Origin: Chloroflexia bacterium
GTDB taxonomy: Bacteria > Chloroflexota > Chloroflexia > Thermomicrobiales > UBA6265
NCBI GenBank assembly: GCA_013698285.1
Contig: JACCVE010000039.1
Coordinates: 1-7,582, forward strand
DNA length: 7,582 nucleotides
Direction of reading: 5' to 3'
Made by a program: the position numbers and the translations under genes. The notes beneath the pieces are model-generated. The model was not told where the DNA came from, searched no databases, and saw nothing but the letters and a program-made list of their open reading frames with translations. Shown piece by piece: positions 1 to 7,008 of the stretch. Within the stretch, counting starts at the first letter, position 1; every line of letters starts with the position of its first letter.

Positions 1-42
1 CGATCAATGGCAATCATGCCGTTGCCGCGACGCGTTGGAGAG

Positions 43-72
43 CCCGCCGCCGGTCGTGAGCCCGGCAACGGG
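43..72 (-). terminator. GC-rich hairpin just after gcvPA, possible terminator without U-tract
   Basis: Six bases after the gcvPA stop codon, the minus strand reads an 11-base arm (CCCGTTGCCGG, 72 to 62), an 8-base loop and a second arm (CCGGCGGCGGG, 53 to 43). In RNA all 11 positions pair, with two G-U wobbles. This is a stable stem in the right place for a terminator or a 3'-end protecting structure. No run of U follows (the next bases are CTCTCC), so it is not a classical intrinsic terminator. GC-rich genomes give such stems by chance fairly often, and it may also lie between gcvPA and a following gene. The pairing is seen; the role is inference. Confidence 0.4.
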
Positions 73-78
73 TTCGAC

Positions 79-1419
79 TTACCCGGCGATGACGTCCACG
101 AATCGGTCGATCGCGGCCCGGCTGTGCAGCTCGGTGGCGCAGACCAGCATGGTCGTCGCGAGTCGAGGGTCGACCGTGCCGAGGTCGAAGCCACCGATGA
201 TGCCGGCATCGAGGAGGTCGCGGTTGACCTCAGCCACGGGGCGGGGCAACCGGACGGGAAACTCGTGGAAGAACGCGGCGTCGAGGGGCAACGAGCACCC
301 TTCGATCTCTGCCAGCCTGGTCGCCAGGTAGTGCGCGTTCTGGTAGGAGCGGCGCCCCACTTCGCGGAATCCCTCGGGGCCGACGGTTGACATGTAGACC
401 GTCGCGGCGGTCGCCATCAAGCCCTGGTTCGTGCAGATGTTGCTGGTCGCCTTCTCGCGCCGGATGTGCTGCTCGCGGGTCTGGAGCGTCAAGACGAAGC
501 CCCGCTTGCCATCCATGTCGTGGGTCATCCCCGCCAGGCGACCGGGCAACTGGCGGACGAGGGCCTGACTGGTGGCCAGGAGGCCGACATAGGGTCCGCC
601 GAAACTCTGGGCGACGCCGAGGGCCTGTCCCTCGGCGGTCACGACGTCGGCACCCAACTCGCCGGGCGACTTGAGCAGGCTGAGCGGGACGGGGTAGGTG
701 CTAACGACCAGCTTGGCTCCCGCGCCGTGGACGGCGTCGGCGAAGGCGGCCACGTCCTCGATCCCGCCGAAAAAGTTCGGGTACTGGACGACGACGGCGG
801 CGAGACCCTCGTCCAGGTAGGGCTGGACATCGGCGACGTGGGCGGCGAAGCCCTCATCGGGGATGGGCAGCAGGACCAACTCGGCGTCCAGGCCAGAGAA
901 GTAGGTCTCCAAGACCTCCCGATACCGCGGGTGAACCGACCCAGTCACCACGACGCGCTTGCGCTTCTTTGAGCTGCTGACCGTGACGAGCGCGCCCTCG
1001 GCCAGGGCCGTGGCCCCGTCGTACATCGAGGCGTTGGCGACGTCCATCCCCAGCAGCGCGGCGACCATGCTCTGGAATTCGTAGATGGTCTGGAGGGTGC
1101 CCTGGGCCACCTCCGGCTGGTAGGGGGTGTAGGCGGTGTAGAACTCGCCCCGGGCCAGGATCTGGCCGACGGTCGCGGGGATGAAGTGACTGTACGAGCC
1201 CGCACCGAGGAAGGTCTTGCCGGGACCAGGGGCTAGGTTCTTGGCCGCGAGTTCCTCGAGGTGCCAGGCGGCCTCCATCTCGGTCAGAGCCGGGGGCAGG
1301 TCCATGTCCGGGAAACGCACCGATTCTGGGATGTCGGTGAACAGGTGCTCGATGGTCTCCATGCCGGCGATCGCCAGCATCGCCTCGCGGTCGGCGCGGG
1401 TATGAGGGTTGAATGTCAC
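79..1419 (-). CDS. gcvPA: GcvPA, glycine dehydrogenase (decarboxylating) subunit 1, P-protein N-terminal half
   Basis: GcvPA is one half of the split P-protein, which decarboxylates glycine and loads the aminomethyl group on lipoyl-GcvH. From GTG 1419 it has 446 residues, near the about 448 usual for subunit 1. It opens TFNPHTRADREAML and IEHLFTDIP, the standard N-terminus. Further blocks are GAGSYSHFIPATV (72-84), YTAYTPYQPEVAQGTLQ (94-110), NASMYDGATALAEG (129-142), VQYPNFFGGIED (211-222), QSFGGPYVGL (271-280) and the strong signature REQHIRREKATSNICTNQG (315-333). The PLP-binding lysine belongs to subunit 2, so this protein should be inactive alone. The frame runs up to an ATG at 1479, but the extra 20 residues are not conserved; GAAGGGA 7 bases before the GTG supports the shorter start. 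The stop is TAA at 79. Split subunits argue against proteobacteria and actinobacteria, which usually carry one long GcvP. Confidence 0.97.
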   Translation of the reverse strand: MTFNPHTRADREAMLAIAGMETIEHLFTDIPESVRFPDMDLPPALTEMEAAWHLEELAAKNLAPGPGKTFLGAGSYSHFIPATVGQILARGEFYTAYTPYQPEVAQGTLQTIYEFQSMVAALLGMDVANASMYDGATALAEGALVTVSSSKKRKRVVVTGSVHPRYREVLETYFSGLDAELVLLPIPDEGFAAHVADVQPYLDEGLAAVVVQYPNFFGGIEDVAAFADAVHGAGAKLVVSTYPVPLSLLKSPGELGADVVTAEGQALGVAQSFGGPYVGLLATSQALVRQLPGRLAGMTHDMDGKRGFVLTLQTREQHIRREKATSNICTNQGLMATAATVYMSTVGPEGFREVGRRSYQNAHYLATRLAEIEGCSLPLDAAFFHEFPVRLPRPVAEVNRDLLDAGIIGGFDLGTVDPRLATTMLVCATELHSRAAIDRFVDVIAG

Positions 1420-1426
1420 GACTGGG

Positions 1427-1433
1427 TCCCTTC
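1427..1433 (-). promoter_or_regulatory. Ribosome binding site deciding the GTG start of gcvPA
   Basis: GAAGGGA on the minus strand lies 7 bases before GTG 1419. Together with the conserved N-terminus (TFNPHTRADREAML) it favours this start over the in-frame ATG at 1479. Confidence 0.65.
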
Positions 1434-1536
1434 GGATAGGCGGTCGCCCGGACCCGCGGCGCTGGGCAGGATGGTCCACGGGATGCTTCGACCCCGACGG
1501 TCCGCTACTCGGACTGGATGTCCGGCGCGTGTTCGC

Positions 1537-1926
1537 CTAGTGCGCGGCGGCGTCGGCGAAGGCGTCGTAGGCGTCGGAATCCATCAATTCATCGAGCTGG
1601 GAGGGGTCGGCCAAGCGCACCTTGATCAGCCAGGCGGCCTCATAGGGCGACGAGTTGACGAGTTCCGGGGTGTCGACCACGTCACCGTTGCGCTCGACGA
1701 CTTCACCATCGAACGGGGCGTAGATGTCGGAGGCGGCCTTGACAGATTCGACGATGCCGAACGGCTTGGTGCGGGACACCTCGTCACCCGATTCGGGCAG
1801 TTCCAGGTAAGTGATGTCCCCCAGTTCGGTCTGGGCCACGTCGGTGATCCCGATCGTGGCCGTGTCACCGTCGAGGCGGACCCACTCGTGGGTCTTGGTG
1901 TAGCGGAGGTCGGTGGGCGCGGCCAT
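1537..1926 (-). CDS. gcvH: GcvH, lipoyl carrier protein (H-protein) of the glycine cleavage system
   Basis: GcvH is the small soluble shuttle of the glycine cleavage complex. Its lipoyl arm accepts the aminomethyl group from the P-protein, delivers it to GcvT, and is reoxidised by lipoamide dehydrogenase. The protein is 129 residues, normal for the family. It opens with RYTKTHEWVRLDGDTATIGI (residues 8-27) and has ELGDITYLELPESGDEV (34-50). The lipoylation site is GIVESVKAASDIYAP, with Lys63 as the modified residue, followed by FDGEVVERN. The C-terminus (NSSPYEAAWLIKVRL, 91-105) is also typical. The start ATG at 1926 gives the expected N-terminus; the same frame stays open upstream to 2499 but that part is antisense-free read-through of gcvT in another frame and is not coding here. 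Its ribosome site is only a weak purine run (AAGAGAG) 4 bases before the ATG. It sits between gcvT and gcvPA with gaps of 98 and 117 bases. The lipoylation enzymes are not in the window. Confidence 0.98.
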   Translation of the reverse strand: MAAPTDLRYTKTHEWVRLDGDTATIGITDVAQTELGDITYLELPESGDEVSRTKPFGIVESVKAASDIYAPFDGEVVERNGDVVDTPELVNSSPYEAAWLIKVRLADPSQLDELMDSDAYDAFADAAAH

Positions 1927-2024
1927 GATGCTCTCTTTTCTTGACGAGACGACGCTACGCGGAGGATACCCGGGCGGGAGCGACCGCGGCAACGTCGTGC
2001 GATACCGTCCCTCCGACGACCCGG

Positions 2025-3179
2025 TCACGGCTGGCGGCGATAGAAGGGCAAGGCGACCTGGACGGCCCGGACCGGCTTGCCCCGGATGATGACGTCGATC
2101 GGCTTGCCGACGCCCGCCACCGACCGCTCGACCAGTCCGAGCCCGATGTTCTCCCCCAGCGTCGGGGAGAAGGCACCGCTCGTGACGTGTCCGACCTCGA
2201 CACCATCGACCGCCAGGGGGTAATGGCCGCGCGGCGGCGCCGAACGGCCCTCGATCCTGAAGCCGATCGTCCTCCGGGTGGCGCCCCGCTCCTTGATCCG
2301 GGCCAGGGCATCCCGGCCGATGAACGCCCCCTTGTCGAGTTTCACCGCCCAGCCGACACCGGCCTCGTACGGATCGATGTCGTCGGCCAGCTCGTTGCCG
2401 TAGAGCGGCATCCGGGCTTCGAGGCGCAGCGTGTCGCGAGCCCCGAGTCCGATCGGGCCAATGCCGTGGGCCGCTCCCGCCGCCATCAGGGCGTCCCACA
2501 ACTCGGCGGTGCGCTCTTGGGGTGGATAGAATTCGAAGCCATCTTCGCCCGTGTACCCGGTCCGGGCGAAGAACATCGGGATGCCCGCGACCTCGCCATC
2601 CACGCCGTGGAAGCCCGGGATGTCACCGAGCGGGACATCGGTGAGCCCCTGGGTGATGGTCTCGGCGTGCGGCCCCTGGATCGCGATCATGCCGACCGTG
2701 TCCGACATGTCGGTCACCTCGACATCGAGGTCGGTTCGCTCGTCCCTGGCCCGCCGCAACCAGGCCACGTCCTTCGCGGCGTTGGCCGCGTTGATCACCA
2801 CCATGTAACCCGCGGCGTCTGGCCGGCGATAGGTGATGATGTCATCGATCACCCCTCCCTCCGCGTTCGGCAGGAGACCATATTGGGCGGCACCCGGTCC
2901 CAGCTTCGAGACGTCGTTGGTAGTGACGTGCTGGAGATACGCCAGAGCATCCGGGCCTCGCACATCGACCTGACCCATATGTCCCAGGTCGAACAGGCCG
3001 GCCCCGGACCGGACGGCGCGGTGCTCGGCCAGGATGCCGGTGTATTGGATCGGCATCTCCCAGCCCGCGAACGGGACCATCCTGGCCCCCAGCGCGACGT
3101 GACGATCGTGCAACGCCGTCCGGCGCGGGGCCTCATCGGGCGACACGGTGGCGACGGTGGGTTCATCATGGTGTGTCAT
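2025..3179 (-). CDS. gcvT: GcvT, aminomethyltransferase (T-protein of the glycine cleavage system)
   Basis: GcvT takes the aminomethyl group from lipoyl-GcvH and, with tetrahydrofolate, releases ammonia and makes 5,10-methylene-THF. The protein is 384 residues. Recognisable blocks are TALHDRHVALGARMVPFAGW (21-40), LFDLGHMGQV (62-71), TTNDVSKL (86-93), GGVIDD (108-113) holding the conserved catalytic aspartate region, IAIQGP (165-170), RTGYTGEDGFE (206-216), GLGARDTLRLEARMPLYG (244-261) and the C-terminal barrel with GHVTSGAFSPTLG (330-342). The start at 3179 is well supported by AGGAG 9 bases upstream. This leaves about 20 residues ahead of the conserved TALHDRH block, a little longer than the 362 to 364 residues of the E. 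coli and B. subtilis proteins. It lies 99 bases downstream of purF and 98 bases upstream of gcvH. Related folate enzymes such as YgfZ or dimethylglycine oxidase are unlikely given the intact motifs and the neighbours. Confidence 0.98.
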   Translation of the reverse strand: MTHHDEPTVATVSPDEAPRRTALHDRHVALGARMVPFAGWEMPIQYTGILAEHRAVRSGAGLFDLGHMGQVDVRGPDALAYLQHVTTNDVSKLGPGAAQYGLLPNAEGGVIDDIITYRRPDAAGYMVVINAANAAKDVAWLRRARDERTDLDVEVTDMSDTVGMIAIQGPHAETITQGLTDVPLGDIPGFHGVDGEVAGIPMFFARTGYTGEDGFEFYPPQERTAELWDALMAAGAAHGIGPIGLGARDTLRLEARMPLYGNELADDIDPYEAGVGWAVKLDKGAFIGRDALARIKERGATRRTIGFRIEGRSAPPRGHYPLAVDGVEVGHVTSGAFSPTLGENIGLGLVERSVAGVGKPIDVIIRGKPVRAVQVALPFYRRQP

Positions 3180-3188
3180 CGGTTTGGT

Positions 3189-3193
3189 CTCCT
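3189..3193 (-). promoter_or_regulatory. Ribosome binding site of gcvT
   Basis: AGGAG on the minus strand, 9 bases before ATG 3179, is the clearest Shine-Dalgarno sequence in the window. It fixes the start of gcvT and shows that gcvT is translated independently of purF. Confidence 0.8.
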
Positions 3194-3197
3194 ACTC

Positions 3198-3226
3198 GGC
3201 GGGGAACCAGGGTCCCACGCCCCGCC
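3198..3226 (-). other. Inverted repeat in the purF-gcvT gap
   Basis: The minus strand has GGCGGGG (3226 to 3220), a 15-base loop and CCCCGCC (3204 to 3198), a perfect 7-bp stem. It ends 4 bases before the AGGAG of gcvT and is the only clear structure in the 99-base gap between the purine and glycine cleavage blocks. No U-run follows, so it is a poor intrinsic terminator. It does not include the ribosome site and no complete glycine riboswitch aptamer was recognised around it. It could slow polymerase, set a transcript end, or be chance in GC-rich DNA. Confidence 0.3.
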
Positions 3227-3278
3227 TGGCACGCGTTGTCCACGCCTCCGGGTCTTGCAAGGCGGATGATGGTCCGGC

Positions 3279-4739
3279 TCAGACCCGTTCGAGGACCAGC
3301 TTATCGAGCCCGAGCTGGACGGGGACCGGATAGCGGCCCGTCAGGCAGCCGGTGCAGAAGCCGGAACTCGGCCGGTCGATCGCGGAGAGCAGACCGTCGA
3401 GGGAAAGGTAGCCGATGCTGTCGGCGCCGATGAAACGGCCGATCGAGGGCACGTCCATCTGGGCCGCGATCAATTCTTCCCGCTTGGCGAGGTCCACCCC
3501 GAGATAGCAGGGCCACATCATCGGCGGGGCGTGGACCCGCATATGGACCTCCGTCGCCCCGGCATTCCGGAGCAATTGGACGATGGGCCGGCTGGTGGTG
3601 CCCCGGACGATCGTGTCATCGACCAGGACGACCCGCTTGCCGGCGATCACCTCCGGCAGGGCATTGAACTTCAGCGAGACGCCCACCTCACGCAGCCGCT
3701 GGTCGGGTTGGATGAACGTCCGGCCGATGTAGCGGTTCTTGATCAGGGCCTCGGCATAGGGGATGCCGGACGCCCGGGCGTACCCGATCGCGGCGGGCAC
3801 CGCGCTGTCCGGTAGCCCGACGACGATGTCAGCGTCCACGGGGCACTCCGCCGCCAGCACCTCCCCCATCCTCTGCCGGACGAGGTGCAGGCGCTGCCCC
3901 TGGATGAGGCTGTCCGGCCGGGCGAAGTAGATCAGCTCGAAGAGGCACAGGGCCGGTCGCCGGGTCTCGACGCCGGTCCCGTGCGATGTACAGCCCGAGG
4001 CGTCGATCTCGACGATCTCGCCGGGTTCGATCTCCCGCACCAAGTCGGCCCCGACGGTGGCCAGGGCGCATGTCTCAGACGCCACGACCCAGTGCTCGCC
4101 CAGCTTGCCAAGACAGAGCGGGCGGACGCCGAGCGGGTCGCGGACGGCGATGAGCCGGTCCTCGGCAATGATCGCCAGGCTGTAGGCCCCGATCATCCGG
4201 GCCATCGCCCGGCGAACCTTGCCGACCAGCGTCGTCCCGGGGGTCAGGGTGATGAGCCGGGTCAAGATCTCGCTATCGGTGGTGGTGACGAACCGCTCGC
4301 CGCGCTCCTCCATCTCGGACCGAAGGGCGTAAGCGTTGGTCAGGTTGCCATTGTGCGCCACGGCGATCGGGCCGGACTCCGTCTCGGCCCGGATCGGGCC
4401 ACAATTCAGGGCGACGTTTGATCCCGAGGTCGAGTAGCGCGTGTGGCCGATGGCGATGTGGCCGACCAGGTGGCGCAGGTCGTCCTCGGCGAAAGCCTGG
4501 CTGACGAGGCCAAGCTTGGTGGTCAGGTTCAGGCCGGTCCCACCGGTGGAGGCGATGCCGGCGCTCTCCTGGCCACGGTGCTGGAGGGCGTAGAGGCCGA
4601 AGAACGTGATCCGGGCGACATCCTCCCCGGGCGCAAAGATCCCGAAGATGCCACATTCTTCGTGCGGCTTGTCATCCCAGACTCCATCGCTCAATGGTGC
4701 TCTCCCCGCCGACCGTCGATCCGTCTCACGATGGGCCAT
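3279..4739 (-). CDS. purF: PurF, amidophosphoribosyltransferase, Fe-S class with propeptide
   Basis: PurF makes 5-phosphoribosylamine from PRPP and glutamine, the committed step of purine synthesis. From ATG 4739 the protein is 486 residues. The N-terminal Ntn glutaminase domain begins at Cys29 (EECGIFGIF) and includes YALQHRGQESAGI (50-62), GHTRYST (98-104) and AHNGNL (128-133). The phosphoribosyltransferase domain has KNRYIGRTFIQP (334-345) and the PRPP loop VVLVDDTIVRGTTS (370-383). Cysteines 265, 411, 462 and 465 match the four cluster ligands of Bacillus-type PurF (CLFELIYFARPDS, WPCYLGVD, FCTGC), so a [4Fe-4S] cluster is expected. Residues before Cys29 would be cleaved as a propeptide. 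The start is uncertain: ATG 4739 overlaps purL but has no clear ribosome site, while TTG 4694 has GGGGAG 7 bases upstream and would give 471 residues with a 13-residue propeptide. The frame extends further up to 4901, but inside purL. Function is secure; feedback inhibition by purine nucleotides is known for the family, not seen here. Confidence 0.97.
   Translation of the reverse strand: MAHRETDRRSAGRAPLSDGVWDDKPHEECGIFGIFAPGEDVARITFFGLYALQHRGQESAGIASTGGTGLNLTTKLGLVSQAFAEDDLRHLVGHIAIGHTRYSTSGSNVALNCGPIRAETESGPIAVAHNGNLTNAYALRSEMEERGERFVTTTDSEILTRLITLTPGTTLVGKVRRAMARMIGAYSLAIIAEDRLIAVRDPLGVRPLCLGKLGEHWVVASETCALATVGADLVREIEPGEIVEIDASGCTSHGTGVETRRPALCLFELIYFARPDSLIQGQRLHLVRQRMGEVLAAECPVDADIVVGLPDSAVPAAIGYARASGIPYAEALIKNRYIGRTFIQPDQRLREVGVSLKFNALPEVIAGKRVVLVDDTIVRGTTSRPIVQLLRNAGATEVHMRVHAPPMMWPCYLGVDLAKREELIAAQMDVPSIGRFIGADSIGYLSLDGLLSAIDRPSSGFCTGCLTGRYPVPVQLGLDKLVLERV
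4702..4707 (-). promoter_or_regulatory. Candidate ribosome binding site for an alternative TTG start of purF
   Basis: GGGGAG on the minus strand lies 7 bases before TTG 4694, which is in frame with purF, and 18 bases after the purL stop codon. If used, PurF starts 13 residues before its catalytic cysteine, close to the 11-residue propeptide of the B. subtilis enzyme. The upstream ATG 4739 has only GGTGG directly against it. Confidence 0.45.
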
Positions 4740-7008
4740 CCACCGTGGCGTCAGCGTCCCGGGTGACCGGTCGTTCGGACCCGGCGACGAGCGCTCCCAG
4801 CCAGGCCGCTCGCGCCCGGGCGAGGTCCAGCGAGGAGCCGTCGACGCTCCACCGCTCGCCACCGGCGGTGCCGAGGAGCCGGACGGGGATGTCGTCGGCA
4901 TCGAGACTCGCCAGGACCGCCTCGCTCCGCCCGGTCGGGAGCGCGATCACGACACCGGACGGTCCCTCCCCGAACCATGCCAGCGTCTCGTCCTGACCGT
5001 CGTCGGTGCCCGGTCCGGCGGTGATCCCGATGTCGCTGGCGAACGCCATCTCGGCGAGGGCGACGGCGAGGCCGCCCAAACCGCGGTCATGGGCTGTCCG
5101 GACCAGACCGCGTTCGACCAGCGCGCGGACGGCGCCCTGGACACGCGCTTCCAGCCCGAGGTCGATCGGCACCGGCGTGCCGGCGACCGGGCCCGCGAGC
5201 GCGGCGACCTCGCTCCCGCCGAAGCCGACCCGGTCGGACCCGATCAGGAAGACTAGATCGTCCGCTTCCCACCGCATCGTCGCGTGGCGGCGGACATCGT
5301 CCAGGACCCCGACGACCCCGATGGTCGGCGTCGGCATGACGGCCTCGTCACCGGTCTGGTTATACAGGCTGACATTGCCGCTGACGACCGGCACACCGAG
5401 GGCGCGGCAGGCGTCGGCCATCCCCCGCACGGCCTCACGGAGCTGGAACGCGCCCGCCGGGAGGCGCGGGTTGCCAAAGTTGAGGCAGTTGGTGACGCCG
5501 AGCGGCCGACCGCCGACGACGGAGACATTCCGCGTGGCCTCGGCCACGGCCTGCATCGCGCCCTCGTATGGGTCCAGGTAACAGAGGCGGGCATTGCAGT
5601 CGAGCGAGACCGCCAGGGCCCTCCCTGTCCCGCGCAGCCGGATCACGGCCGCGTCACCCGCCCCGGGCGGCACGACGGTGCTGGTCTGGATCGTGTGGTC
5701 GTAACGAGACCAGACCGGCTCCCGGCTGCCGATGTTCGGGCTGGCCAGGAGCCGGAGCAACGTCCCGGGCACCGTTTCGGCGGCGGTCGCCGCCGCGACC
5801 ACCGCATCGACGTCGACCGCGCGCCGCTGTGACGCGGCGGGGGACTCGACGGCGTCCGGCGTGTACGTCGGGCAGGCGTCGGTGAACAGGGCGGCGGGCA
5901 CCGCGACGACGGTGTCGGCGCCGTCGCGGACCCGGACCACGCCGTCGTCGGTGACGCGGCCGATCACGGTCGCGTGGAGCGACCAGCGCTCGACGGTCTC
6001 GCGCACCCGCTCGACGCCCTCTGGCCGGATGACGAGGAGCATCCGCTCCTGGCTCTCGCTGAGCATCACCTCGTAGGCGTTCATCCCCGTCTCGCGGCGG
6101 GGCACCAGGCCGACGTCGATCTCGGCCCCGACGTCCCCCCGGCTGGCACACTCGACCAGGGAGCTGGTCAGCCCGGCCGCGCCGAGGTCCTGCATCGCCA
6201 CCACGTCGTCGCCGCGGAGCAGTTCCAAACACGCTTCCATCAGCAGCTTTTCGAGGAACGGGTTCCCGACCTGGACCACGCCACGGTGGGACGCCTCTGG
6301 ATCGCTGACCGAGGCGAAGGTCGCCCCGTGCAAGCCGTCCCGCCCGGTCGCGGCCCCGATCAGGACGATCAGGTTGCCGGTGCCGGTGGCCCGGGCCCGC
6401 ATCAAGTCATCGCGCGCCACGATGCCGACACACATCGCGTTGACGAGGGGGTTGCCGCTGTACGACGGGTCGAATGCGACCTCACCGCCGACCGTCGGGA
6501 TGCCGAGGCAATTGCCGTAGCCGCCGATCCCGGCGACCACGTTCTCGAACAGGTACCGGTTCCGGCTCTCGGTCAGGGGGCCAAACCGGAGACTATCGAG
6601 GATCGCCACCGGCCGGGCGCCCATCGTGAAGATGTCTCGGACGATGCCGCCGACGCCGGTCGCCGCCCCCTCGAAGGGTTCGACCGCGCTGGGGTGGTTG
6701 TGGGATTCGACCTTGAAGACGGCGGCCAGGCCGTCTCCGAGGTCGACGGCGCCGGCGTTCTCGCCCGGCCCCTGGACCACCCACGGCGCCTCGGTCGGCA
6801 GGAGGTGAAAATGGGGCCGGGAGTGCTTATAGCCGCAGTGTTCGCTCCACATCGCCCCGAACATGCCCAGTTCGACCGGCAACGGGGTCCGGCCGAGAAG
6901 ATCCACGATCAGCGCGTATTCCTCGTCGGAGAGGGCCACCTCCCGCCACGGTGCGGACCCGTCGTCGTGGCTCGCCACGGCGGGCGCGGTCAGCTCAGCC
7001 GGCGACAT
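4726..7008 (-). CDS. purL: PurL, synthetase subunit of phosphoribosylformylglycinamidine synthase (small type)
   Basis: PurL is the ATP-dependent synthetase that converts FGAR to FGAM with ammonia supplied by PurQ. The chosen start gives 760 residues, close to the 715 to 760 usual for the small, multi-subunit type and far short of the about 1300-residue fused enzyme. It therefore lacks its own glutaminase domain and should need PurQ and PurS. Motifs from the N-terminus: WSEHCGYKHSR (54-64), GPGENAG (80-86), VESHNHPS (100-107), GGYGNCLGIPTVGGE (about 162-176), MQDLGAAGLTSS (272-283), LSESQERML (316-324), then the second AIRS-like half with TNCLNFGNP (506-514), GNVSLYNQTG (544-553) and DRGLGGLAVALAEMA (641-655). 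The start is ATG at 7008 because GGAG lies 7 bases upstream; the frame is open 16 codons further, but those residues lie inside purQ and look non-conserved. The stop (4726) falls 14 bases inside purF if purF uses its ATG. Confidence 0.98.
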   Translation of the reverse strand: MSPAELTAPAVASHDDGSAPWREVALSDEEYALIVDLLGRTPLPVELGMFGAMWSEHCGYKHSRPHFHLLPTEAPWVVQGPGENAGAVDLGDGLAAVFKVESHNHPSAVEPFEGAATGVGGIVRDIFTMGARPVAILDSLRFGPLTESRNRYLFENVVAGIGGYGNCLGIPTVGGEVAFDPSYSGNPLVNAMCVGIVARDDLMRARATGTGNLIVLIGAATGRDGLHGATFASVSDPEASHRGVVQVGNPFLEKLLMEACLELLRGDDVVAMQDLGAAGLTSSLVECASRGDVGAEIDVGLVPRRETGMNAYEVMLSESQERMLLVIRPEGVERVRETVERWSLHATVIGRVTDDGVVRVRDGADTVVAVPAALFTDACPTYTPDAVESPAASQRRAVDVDAVVAAATAAETVPGTLLRLLASPNIGSREPVWSRYDHTIQTSTVVPPGAGDAAVIRLRGTGRALAVSLDCNARLCYLDPYEGAMQAVAEATRNVSVVGGRPLGVTNCLNFGNPRLPAGAFQLREAVRGMADACRALGVPVVSGNVSLYNQTGDEAVMPTPTIGVVGVLDDVRRHATMRWEADDLVFLIGSDRVGFGGSEVAALAGPVAGTPVPIDLGLEARVQGAVRALVERGLVRTAHDRGLGGLAVALAEMAFASDIGITAGPGTDDGQDETLAWFGEGPSGVVIALPTGRSEAVLASLDADDIPVRLLGTAGGERWSVDGSSLDLARARAAWLGALVAGSERPVTRDADATVDGPS

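Noticed and set aside
1..17. Start of a new gene at ATG 17 on the minus strand
   Set aside because: Only six codons are visible and no clear ribosome site precedes it, so it cannot be supported as a gene from this window.
1500..1514. Small perfect hairpin GTCCG-AGTAG-CGGAC between gcvH and gcvPA on the minus strand
   Set aside because: The stem is only 5 bp with no U-run after it, too weak to call a terminator or regulatory element.
1963..1992. Possible sigma-70-like promoter before gcvH (TTGCCG, 18-base spacer, TATCCT, minus strand)
   Set aside because: Each box matches the consensus at only four of six bases, and there is no supporting evidence. It could be an internal gcvH promoter, but chance is as likely.
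1927..2499. In-frame extension upstream of gcvH giving a 320-residue product
   Set aside because: The upstream part overlaps gcvT in another frame and is Arg/Gly-rich without domain features. The H-protein is complete from ATG 1926.
1941..3269. 442-codon open frame on the plus strand
   Set aside because: It is antisense to gcvT over its whole useful length and shows no recognisable domain. Long antisense frames are expected at this GC content.
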